This document shows positions 1-4,908 of a DNA stretch of 21,789 nt, piece by piece. The stretch spans positions 1-21,789 of the forward strand of contig JBPCNP010000071.1 in the NCBI GenBank assembly GCA_051001215.1. The letters run 5' to 3'. Position numbers and translations under genes: made by a program. The first letter of the stretch is position 1; every line of letters begins with the position of its first letter. The DNA is from DATAQC01 sp051001215 (lineage in GTDB: Bacteria > Actinomycetota > Acidimicrobiia > Acidimicrobiales > AC-14). The notes below the pieces were generated by a model, which was not told where the DNA came from, did not search any database, and saw only the letters and a program-made list of their open reading frames with translations.

Positions 1-178
1 GCATGGCGCCGTTGCGGCGCGCGCACCGTCGATGGCTGCGGTGTCGGCGGCGTGCCGACACCAGCCCGCAACCACCACCACAGGTTGCTGGCGCAACACG
101 TGGTCTATGCCCGGCCGTCGTCGTCGGGTTCGGCGATCCGTGTGACCGGAATTGTCATCTCCCCGCCATGGTGCGCGC

Positions 179-198
179 GGTGATATCGTGATATCACC
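179..198. promoter_or_regulatory. Palindromic operator abutting the antitoxin start
   Basis: Perfect inverted repeat with 9-bp arms GGTGATATC and GATATCACC separated by GT. It ends one base before the GTG start of the ribbon-helix-helix antitoxin. Ribbon-helix-helix antitoxins usually autorepress by binding short palindromes at their own promoter, so this is the natural operator candidate. A TATCGT hexamer at 184-189 inside the palindrome could be the -10 box of a leaderless transcript. I see no convincing -35 box. The dyad is seen directly; operator function is inferred. Confidence 0.7.
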
Positions 199-435
199 GT
201 GACTGTGACAGCTCCCACCGCCTCCACAACGCACCAGTTCCCGCTGCGGCTGCCCAAGGACACCTACGAGACCCTGCGCGCCGCGGCAGCAGCCACCGGC
301 GAGAGCGCCAACGCTCTCATCATCAGCGTGCTCGAAGAGTACCTGCGCGCCAACCGCAAGCAGCTCATCGACCTGATCGCCCGTGCCGCCAACGAACGGC
401 ACAGCACAGTTCTGGACAAGCTGGCCGGCCTGTGA
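199..435 (+). CDS. Ribbon-helix-helix antitoxin (Arc/MetJ fold)
   Basis: A 78-residue protein. After a Thr/Ala-rich leader, residues 12-50 show the ribbon-helix-helix pattern: a short strand with alternating residues (QFPLRLP), a first helix beginning DTYETLRAAA, a turn GESAN, and a second helix ALIISVLEEYL. The remaining helix (residues 51-78) probably wraps the toxin. It should be a DNA-binding antitoxin that neutralises the downstream Doc toxin and represses the operon. The stop codon overlaps the GTG start of doc (GTGA), which gives translational coupling. There is no Shine-Dalgarno sequence because the start follows an operator palindrome directly, so a leaderless mRNA is likely. GTG at 205 is an alternative start. 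Doc more often pairs with a Phd-type antitoxin; an RHH partner is the less classical arrangement. Confidence 0.85.
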   Translation: MTVTAPTASTTHQFPLRLPKDTYETLRAAAAATGESANALIISVLEEYLRANRKQLIDLIARAANERHSTVLDKLAGL

Positions 436-824
436 CGAACTTCCTCGCGATCGATGACGTGGTAGCGCTCCACGACTCGCGCGTAGACGCGCGGCTCATC
501 GACGAGGGGAAGCTCGACTCGGCTCTGAACAGGCCGCGCAACATCGAGGCGTACGGCGGCGCAGACATCCACAGGATGGCTGCCGCGCTCTGTCAAGGCG
601 TCTGCCAGGCTCACGCGTTCTTGGACGGCAACAAGCGCACCTCGCTACTCGCCGTCGCCGTGTTCTATGCCCTCAACGGCTACGACTTCAATCCCAGTGA
701 CGCCGACCTGCTGCATCTGATTGTCGACCTGACGACCGGCGACGCCGACGCCGAGAAGGCGTCCTCGATGTTCTCGATCTGGGCGATCCCCCGCCCAGAG
801 GAGGACCCACACGAACGACAGTGA
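432..824 (+). CDS. doc: Doc-type Fic toxin
   Basis: A 130-residue protein of typical Doc length. The Fic/Doc signature HAFLDGNKRTS is at residues 61-71 and carries the catalytic His61, Asp65, Asn67, Lys68 and Arg69. As in phage P1 Doc, the motif resembles the short kinase form. P1 Doc phosphorylates elongation factor EF-Tu and stops translation, and the same activity is inferred here. An upstream NRPRN segment (residues 33-37) resembles the region before the Fic core in Doc proteins. The gene overlaps the antitoxin by 4 nt. All visible active-site residues are intact, so the toxin may be functional. The locus lies in the accessory segment next to tRNA-Pro, the usual setting for modules that stabilise mobile DNA. 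Confidence 0.92.
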   Translation: MTNFLAIDDVVALHDSRVDARLIDEGKLDSALNRPRNIEAYGGADIHRMAAALCQGVCQAHAFLDGNKRTSLLAVAVFYALNGYDFNPSDADLLHLIVDLTTGDADAEKASSMFSIWAIPRPEEDPHERQ

Positions 825-1065
825 CCGCCCGGCTGTCGTCGATGGCGGCGATGCGCTCACCGAGGGCCAAGCTAAAACCGACCGCTCGCGCCAATCCGGT
901 TGCCAACCCGATCCGAACAACACCCGGCGTGGCCGTCGGAACAATGGCGGACGGTGCTCCGGCGCGCCACTTCGACGCGCAACGCGACTGGCGCAAGATG
1001 TGGAGCCAAGCGACGCGCAGCGACCCCCGGGACGTCCGGCGGAGACGTCGACCGGGGGCCGCTGA
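811..1065 (+). CDS. Possible small hydrophilic ORF with ACG at the start position
   Basis: An open frame of 84 codons begins ACG-AAC-GAC-AGT, six bases after a perfect AGGAGG (799-804) inside the end of doc. There is no ATG, GTG or TTG nearby in this frame, so either ACG is used or an ATG start was lost by one transition. The product would be very hydrophilic, with NNTRRGRRNNGG and two cysteines, and shows no domain I recognise. A GTG at 821 opens a competing frame but sits 16 bases from the ribosome-binding site. Real expression is uncertain; it may be a dead phage-type gene. Confidence 0.25.
   Translation, partial: TNDSDRPAVVDGGDALTEGQAKTDRSRQSGCQPDPNNTRRGRRNNGGRCSGAPLRRATRLAQDVEPSDAQRPPGRPAETSTGGR
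839..864 (-). repeat. Inverted repeat, left copy (26 bp)
   Basis: On the minus strand these 26 bases are identical to plus-strand positions 1557-1582. With one mismatch the match extends to 30 bases (839-868 versus 1553-1582). Both copies can encode LGERIAAI on their own strand. This copy begins 15 bases after the stop of doc. It is probably a displaced fragment of a ParB-like gene related to the one at 1551. Confidence 0.8.
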
Positions 1066-1098
1066 CGGAGCGACGTTAGAGGTCGCGGCCGAGCGGTC

Positions 1099-1317
1099 TC
1101 ACAGCGTCGCTCCCTCGGCGATCCTGGCGGCCACCACCGTCGCCAGGCACTCCCACGAGCACACATCCACCCCGTCGTCCATCCGACCCGAGCCGAGGAC
1201 GTGCATCCACCCGTCCCGTGGGAACGACCAGAGGTACCCGGCTGGCGCCATGGTGTCGCAGCCATCGCAGGAGCTGGGCGCCATGGTGTCGCAGCCATCG
1301 CAGGAGCTGACAGTCAT
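1099..1317 (-). CDS. Small zinc-knuckle protein with a duplicated CxxC
   Basis: A 72-residue protein with cysteine pairs at 6/9 and 17/20 (both CDGC) and a CSWEC at 53-57. One CxxC plus a distal CSWEC is the pattern of small treble-clef or zinc-ribbon proteins that I associate with actinobacterial phages and integrative elements; their function is not known to me. Between the knuckles lies a Trp- and Gly-rich stretch (YLWSFPRDGW). An exact 11-residue duplication (4-14 and 15-25) has doubled the first knuckle. The 5' end overlaps or abuts the divergent HTH gene on the other strand. Function is unknown; nucleic-acid binding or a structural zinc site is a guess. Confidence 0.65.
   Translation of the reverse strand: MTVSSCDGCDTMAPSSCDGCDTMAPAGYLWSFPRDGWMHVLGSGRMDDGVDVCSWECLATVVAARIAEGATL
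1244..1309. repeat. Perfect 33-bp tandem duplication
   Basis: Positions 1244-1276 and 1277-1309 are identical. The unit is 11 codons, so it is in frame on both strands. On the minus strand it duplicates SSCDGCDTMAP in the zinc-knuckle protein. On the plus strand it places an AGGAG from copy 1 (1269-1273) nine bases before the ATG of copy 2 at 1283. Absence of any mismatch indicates a recent event. Confidence 0.95.
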
Positions 1318-1546
1318 CTGGCTCTACGTCGAGAGCGGCACGCCGACCGAGCGCGACAAGATCGCCCCCGAAGCCTTGGTCGATGCGCACGGCGTCGCGG
1401 ACATTCTCGGGCTTAGCCATCGGTCGAGCGTCAGCACGTATCGACGACGTCACGCCGACTTCCCGGCGCCGGTAGTTGACCTCGGTGCCGGACGCTGCCT
1501 GCTCTGGCTGCGTCCCGAGGTCGAGGCGTGGGCGGCGGGGCGGTGA
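1283..1546 (+). CDS. AlpA/excisionase-like helix-turn-helix protein
   Basis: An 87-residue product from ATG 1283. Residues 32-87 form a compact winged-helix of the AlpA/excisionase kind: VDAHGVADILGL, then SHRSSVSTYRRRH as the recognition region, then PAPVVDLGAGR and LLWLRPEVEAWAAGR, the typical wing and final helix. Such proteins act as regulators or recombination directionality factors in phages and integrative elements. The start is uncertain. ATG 1283 has an AGGAG created by the tandem duplication, while TTG 1376 would give only the HTH core. The ParB-like frame begins 4 bases after the stop, so the two are probably co-transcribed. No integrase is seen beside it. Confidence 0.65.
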   Translation: MVSQPSQELTVIWLYVESGTPTERDKIAPEALVDAHGVADILGLSHRSSVSTYRRRHADFPAPVVDLGAGRCLLWLRPEVEAWAAGR

Positions 1547-1550
1547 GGCC

Positions 1551-1778
1551 GTGGCGCTCGGTGAGCGCATCGCCGCCATCGAGTCGGCCAAGGCGAAAGA
1601 GCGAATGACCGCTGGAGTGAAGCAACCCTCGGCCAACTTGGCCGAGGGTCCCGAGGACCGCCGCGCCCGGACGAAGGTCGCCAAGGCCGTCGGCATGGGC
1701 CGCACGTCCTACGCCAAGGCCAAGGCCGTCGTGGCTGCCGCTGAGGACGACAGGGCCTCGCCGCAGCGCAGCCGGTGA
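1551..1778 (+). CDS. ParB-like protein, C-terminal part only
   Basis: A 75-residue frame from GTG 1551. The segment ALGERIAAIESAKAKERM followed by RRARTKVAKAVGMGRTSYAKAKAVVAAAE matches the region after the nuclease-like domain in phage- and plasmid-type ParB family proteins, namely a lysine/arginine-rich helix and a helix-turn-helix. The N-terminal ParB domain is missing, so this is either a truncated gene or a small stand-alone derivative. The last residues (DDRASPQRSR) look unrelated, suggesting a junction near 1755-1765. The first 26 bases recur inverted at 839-864. Role in the cell is unclear; DNA binding is likely if it is expressed. Confidence 0.5.
   Translation: MALGERIAAIESAKAKERMTAGVKQPSANLAEGPEDRRARTKVAKAVGMGRTSYAKAKAVVAAAEDDRASPQRSR
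1557..1582 (+). repeat. Inverted repeat, right copy (26 bp)
   Basis: Perfect reverse complement of 839-864. It encodes LGERIAAI in the ParB-like frame. The two copies bracket the candidate ACG-start frame, the zinc-knuckle gene and the HTH gene. Confidence 0.8.
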
Positions 1779-1876
1779 TCTCGGTGGTGCCGAGGTCGGT
1801 GAGCGCCGAGACGTGGGTGTAGGCGGTGAGGCCGTTGGTCAGGGCGAGCTGGTCGGTGAGGTGGGTGAGGGGGGGC

Positions 1877-1910
1877 TGCAAGATTTCCGCAGATGTGCGC
1901 CTTTCTTGCA
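1877..1910. repeat. 34-bp imperfect dyad, recombinase-site-like
   Basis: Nested symmetry centred on GATG (1892-1895): the inner arms are CGCA/TGCG and the outer arms TGCAAGA/TCTTGCA, separated by 4-bp asymmetric spacers. The arms are thus 15 bp each with 11 matching positions. The layout recalls sites bound by two recombinase protomers or a dimeric repressor. It lies about 150 bp from the tRNA 3' end inside the accessory segment. The symmetry is seen; its use is inferred. Confidence 0.4.
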
Positions 1911-1982
1911 CCCACTCCCCGACAGTGACATCGGTGAGGGGGGTAGATCGCCCGGAAACAAGGAGCCGTTGTCGTCCCCGGC

Positions 1983-2003
1983 GTTGCTCCCTGTGTTGCT
2001 CCC
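1983..2003 (-). repeat. Two 9-bp direct repeats, possible integrase arm sites
   Basis: GTTGCTCCC occurs at 1983-1991 and 1995-2003 (GGGAGCAAC on the minus strand), with a 12-bp period. They lie 61-81 bp beyond the 3' end of tRNA-Pro, where tyrosine integrases of tRNA-targeting elements commonly have short direct arm-type sites. The surrounding 1779-2063 contains no gene I can support. Confidence 0.35.
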
Positions 2004-2063
2004 CTGGGCTCGATTCCCGCCGGGTATGTCGGCCGATGTGGCCTTTGACCAGGGATGTTCTCG

Positions 2064-2138
2064 TCGGGCTGGGGAGATTCGAACTCCCGACCTCTTGACC
2101 CCCAGTCAAGCGCGCTAACCAAGCTGCGCCACAGCCCG
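2064..2138 (-). tRNA. tRNA-Pro(GGG)
   Basis: A complete 75-nt cloverleaf on the minus strand. The acceptor stem is CGGGCTG/CAGCCCG, the D stem GCGC/GCGC, the anticodon stem CTTGA/TCAAG with loop CTGGGGG (anticodon GGG, reading CCC and CCT proline codons), and the T arm GGGAG-TTCGAAT-CTCCC. The discriminator base is A, and CCA is not encoded. Its 3' end faces the accessory segment, so this gene is a likely integration target. Frames read through it give peptides such as GRFELPTS, which are artefacts of the tRNA and not protein genes. Confidence 0.96.
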
Positions 2139-2146
2139 AGACCGCC

Positions 2147-2152
2147 ACTCTA
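2147..2152 (-). promoter_or_regulatory. Possible -10 box of tRNA-Pro
   Basis: TAGAGT on the minus strand, eight bases before the tRNA 5' end, is correctly placed for a -10 element. No clear -35 box is visible in the GC-rich sequence before it. Confidence 0.35.
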
Positions 2153-2211
2153 CCGCCCCGACCAGCCCCGACCGGTGACCAGTTCACGCCAAGCCCGACC
2201 ACGCCTGGTTC

Positions 2212-2409
2212 TCACAGGTTGTGCACGAGCCACTCGATGCCCTGCACGGCCCGCCAACCCAGGTAGATCACGGTCGCAACCAATAACAGCTTGAAGTGCC
2301 ACGGCGCCCGGGGGGGCTTGCCGATGACCGTGTCGCAGTCGGGGCACTCCCCTCCCTCGCCCAACTGGCTGCCGGGCCAGTAGCGGCTACAGGGATCGCA
2401 CCAGGGCAG
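2212..2409 (-). CDS. 65-residue zinc-ribbon membrane protein, CTG start
   Basis: From a CTG codon at 2409 the product is 65 residues. Cysteine pairs at 4/7 (CDPC) and 22/25 (CPDC) form a zinc ribbon, followed by APWHFK and a membrane helix at about 41-58 (LLLVATVIYLGW), then a short tail. The layout is that of a small actinobacterial zinc-ribbon/single-helix protein of unknown function that begins PWC. No ATG, GTG or TTG lies in frame between the phosphatase stop and the first cysteine. An AGGG sits nine bases before CTG, so CTG initiation is the best reading. It follows the phosphatase stop by 4 bases and is probably co-translated. The ribbon is likely cytosolic or membrane-proximal. Confidence 0.75.
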   Translation of the reverse strand: MPWCDPCSRYWPGSQLGEGGECPDCDTVIGKPPRAPWHFKLLLVATVIYLGWRAVQGIEWLVHNL

Positions 2410-2413
2410 CGGT

Positions 2414-3499
2414 TCAGACCCTGCGAATGGCCAGGATGGCCACGTCGTCGGTGAGGGGCTGACTGGCGAAGTTGCGGGCCGCGGCCAGCAGCGACTTGCA
2501 CAACACGTCGGCCTGCATCCGGGGGTCCCGGCGTATGGCCCCGGCGATGCGGTCCTCGCCGAACAAGGAGCCGCCCGAGCGGGCCTCGGCCAGGCCGTCG
2601 GTGTAGAAGAGCACGAGGTCGCCCATCTCCAGGGGGACCTCGCGGCTGAGGTAGGTGCCCTTGGGGTCGAGGGTCAGCATGGGCCCTGTCGAGCGCAGCG
2701 GGCGCACGTCGCCGTCGTGCCACAGCCACGCCGGAGGGTGACCGGCCGAGGCCCAGCGCAGCGTGCCCGCTTCCACGTCGACCACGGCCACGCACATGGA
2801 CACGAACTCCTCCTCGCGCACCTGGGGCGAGATCTGGGCGTTCAGCTCCTCCAGCGCCTGGGCCGGGTCGCGGTACTGGCGCAGGAACACGCGCAGCAGG
2901 TACTTCACCTGGAAGGCGGTGATCGAGGGCTCGATGCCGTGCCCGGACACGTCGCCGATCACCACCGCCAGCCGCCCGTCACCGGAGGGGAACACGTCGT
3001 AGAAGTCCCCGGCCATGAGCCCGGTGCCGGCCTCGTACACCTGGCCCACCTCGAACCCCTCGACCGGGGGCAGGTCCTGGGGAGCCAGGCGGGCGGCCCA
3101 GCGCCGGGGCGCCAGCTCGTCCTGGGACAACGTCTCCTCGGCCTTGCGTTCGAGGCTGGCCCGCTCCTCGATGAGGTCGGCCTCCTGGATGAACCTGCGC
3201 CCGTAGATGATGGTCATGGCGATGGGGACGGCGAGGAGCAGGCGCACTGCGTTCAACCAGCCGTTGGTGCTCACCGCGCCCAATGCCGCGGTGACGGCGG
3301 CGATGGCGTAGATGAGGGTGTTGTGGACCTCCTTGCGATACGCCGAGCGAGCCAGGTCGGCGGCCACCGACGGCCCCGGGCCGCTCATCTCCTTGATCCG
3401 ACGCCACGACCGCTCGAGGCGCAGCGCAGACCGCCCCCAGATGGCGCCGGCGACCAGGCAGCCAAAGGCCACCACCAGCAGAACTGGGGTCGCGATCAT
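2414..3499 (-). CDS. Membrane-anchored SpoIIE/RsbU-type phosphatase
   Basis: A 361-residue protein. Membrane helices lie at about 2-21, 61-77 and 83-99, followed by a charged linker helix (102-125, rich in Glu) and a PP2C-like SpoIIE domain from about 140 to the end. Metal and catalytic motifs are present: GDFYD (164-168), GDVSGHG (182-188), TDGLAEA (300-306) and TDDVAIL (350-356). Family members dephosphorylate anti-sigma-factor antagonists or related signalling proteins at serine or threonine. No sigma factor, antagonist or sensor kinase is nearby, so the target is unknown. ATG 3499 was chosen because upstream sequence is low-complexity and a TATCAT lies ten bases before it. Longer frames reaching 3790 read into der antisense composition and are unlikely. 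Confidence 0.88.
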   Translation of the reverse strand: MIATPVLLVVAFGCLVAGAIWGRSALRLERSWRRIKEMSGPGPSVAADLARSAYRKEVHNTLIYAIAAVTAALGAVSTNGWLNAVRLLLAVPIAMTIIYGRRFIQEADLIEERASLERKAEETLSQDELAPRRWAARLAPQDLPPVEGFEVGQVYEAGTGLMAGDFYDVFPSGDGRLAVVIGDVSGHGIEPSITAFQVKYLLRVFLRQYRDPAQALEELNAQISPQVREEEFVSMCVAVVDVEAGTLRWASAGHPPAWLWHDGDVRPLRSTGPMLTLDPKGTYLSREVPLEMGDLVLFYTDGLAEARSGGSLFGEDRIAGAIRRDPRMQADVLCKSLLAAARNFASQPLTDDVAILAIRRV

Positions 3500-3509
3500 A
3501 GCGGTGGCG

Positions 3510-3515
3510 ATGATA
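3510..3515 (-). promoter_or_regulatory. Possible -10 box for the phosphatase
   Basis: TATCAT on the minus strand, ten bases before the ATG of the phosphatase gene, in the 79-bp gap after der. No ribosome-binding site separates them, so a very short leader is expected. The -35 region is not convincing. Confidence 0.4.
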
Positions 3516-3578
3516 CGACGATCGGAGCGACGGTGCCGACCGTGGCCTCGCAGGAGCCGCCCAAGGTCAGCGGTCTGT

Positions 3579-4907
3579 CTACCCGGTTCGTTTGCGGACC
3601 CGCAACTCGAGTGGCGTGGGGCCGAACCCGAAGTGCTCCCTGATGCGGCGTTCCAGGAACCGAAGCCACGTGGGGTGCAGCGTCTTGTCACTGAACAGGG
3701 TGAACGTGGGCGGGTCGACGGCCCCCTGGGTGGCATACAGGACGCGGGCCCCCGGCGCGGGGTGTGCGGCCTGGGCGGCCTGGACGACATCGTTGAGCTC
3801 TCGGGTCGGCACCCGCCGGTGGTAGGCCTCGATGGCCTCGGACAGCGCCGGCATGAGCTTGTGCACGCCCATACCCGACAGGGCGCTGGTCTTGAGGACG
3901 GGCGCGTAGCCGAGGAAGGCCAGGCGGTCCTCGAGGTCGATGGTGGCCTTCAACCGGCCCTCGGCGTCGAGGAGGTCCCACTTGTTCAACACGATCACGA
4001 CCGGACTGCCGGCCGCGTCGATGCGCTCGGCCAGGCGCTGATCCTGGTGGGTGACCCCCTCGGCCGCGTCGATGACCAACAGGGCGGCACTGGCCCGGTC
4101 GATCGACTGGAGAGCGCGCACCAACGAGTAGTACTCGGGGCCATCGCCGATGCGGCTGCGGCGTCGCATCCCTGCGGTGTCGACGAAGCGGATGGGGCCG
4201 TCCGGGGTCTCAACGATCGTGTCGATGCTGTCGCGGGTGGTACCGGGCGCGTCGTGGACCACCGACCGCTCGTCGCCGATGAGCTTGTTGAACAGGGTGG
4301 ACTTGCCCACGTTGGGCCGGCCCACGATGGCCACGGCCGGGACGCCGGCATCGGCTTCTATTCCCGCGTCGGCCGCCTCTTCCTCGGCCGACCGCGGGGG
4401 GAGGGCAGCGACCACGATGTCGAGGAGGTCGCCGCTGCCCCGCCCGTGGAGGGCGCTCACCGCGAACGGAGTCCCCAGGCCGAGGCGACCGAAGTCCCAC
4501 GCATCGACCTCCCGGTTGGCGTTGTCCACCTTGTTGACCACCACGACCACCGCCGGCGCCCGTTCCTTGGCCCGCAGGGCCCGGCGCAGCACTGCGGCCA
4601 CGCGATCGTCGTCGTCGGTGATCCCCACGGTCACATCGACCACGAGGAGCACCACCGCCGCCCCCGACACGGCCCGCTCGGCCTGCCGGCTGACCTGGGC
4701 ATCAAGGGTGTCGGTGCTGTCGAGCCACCCGCCCGTGTCGACGATCTGGAACTGGCGACCGGCCCACTCGGCTTCGAGGACCTTGCGGTCGCGCGTGACC
4801 CCGGGGCGCTCCTCGACGATGGCCTCGCGGCGGCCGACGATGCGGTTGACCAGCGTCGACTTGCCGACGTTGGGGCGCCCGAGCACGGCGACCACGGGAA
4901 GCGGCAT
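3579..4907 (-). CDS. der: Ribosome-assembly GTPase Der (EngA)
   Basis: A 442-residue protein with the double G-domain layout unique to Der. G domain 1 has GRPNVGKST at 10-18, DTGG at 57-60 and NKVD at 125-128. G domain 2 has GRPNVGKST at 196-204, DTAG at 243-246 and NKWD at 308-311. A KH-like C-terminal domain follows from about 355, ending in a basic tail. Der acts in the cytosol in maturation of the 50S ribosomal subunit and is usually essential. The gene begins one base after the stop of the DUF512 radical-SAM gene, so the two are co-transcribed and probably coupled. All GTPase motifs are intact. The 54-bp repeats at the end of the upstream gene lie within 12 bases of this start and could affect initiation. 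Confidence 0.97.
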   Translation of the reverse strand: MPLPVVAVLGRPNVGKSTLVNRIVGRREAIVEERPGVTRDRKVLEAEWAGRQFQIVDTGGWLDSTDTLDAQVSRQAERAVSGAAVVLLVVDVTVGITDDDDRVAAVLRRALRAKERAPAVVVVVNKVDNANREVDAWDFGRLGLGTPFAVSALHGRGSGDLLDIVVAALPPRSAEEEAADAGIEADAGVPAVAIVGRPNVGKSTLFNKLIGDERSVVHDAPGTTRDSIDTIVETPDGPIRFVDTAGMRRRSRIGDGPEYYSLVRALQSIDRASAALLVIDAAEGVTHQDQRLAERIDAAGSPVVIVLNKWDLLDAEGRLKATIDLEDRLAFLGYAPVLKTSALSGMGVHKLMPALSEAIEAYHRRVPTRELNDVVQAAQAAHPAPGARVLYATQGAVDPPTFTLFSDKTLHPTWLRFLERRIREHFGFGPTPLELRVRKRTG

Positions 4908-4908
4908 C

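Noticed and set aside
3..191. Plus-strand frame of 62 codons before the antitoxin
   Set aside because: Arg/Pro-rich composition, no ribosome-binding site and no recognisable motif. It runs into the operator palindrome.
1826..2098. Plus-strand frame ending GRFELPTS
   Set aside because: This peptide is a well-known artefact of reading antisense through a tRNA gene.
1450..2202. Long minus-strand frame running through the tRNA and the att-like region
   Set aside because: It contains the tRNA-derived peptide VGSSNLPSPT and low-complexity Arg/Pro sequence. A stretch around 1790-1860 looks mildly protein-like, but there is no family match I can name.
3500..3790. Longer N terminus for the SpoIIE phosphatase
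   Set aside because: It would overlap der and consists of Pro/Arg/Ser-rich sequence, a shadow of der. The first membrane helix begins at ATG 3499.
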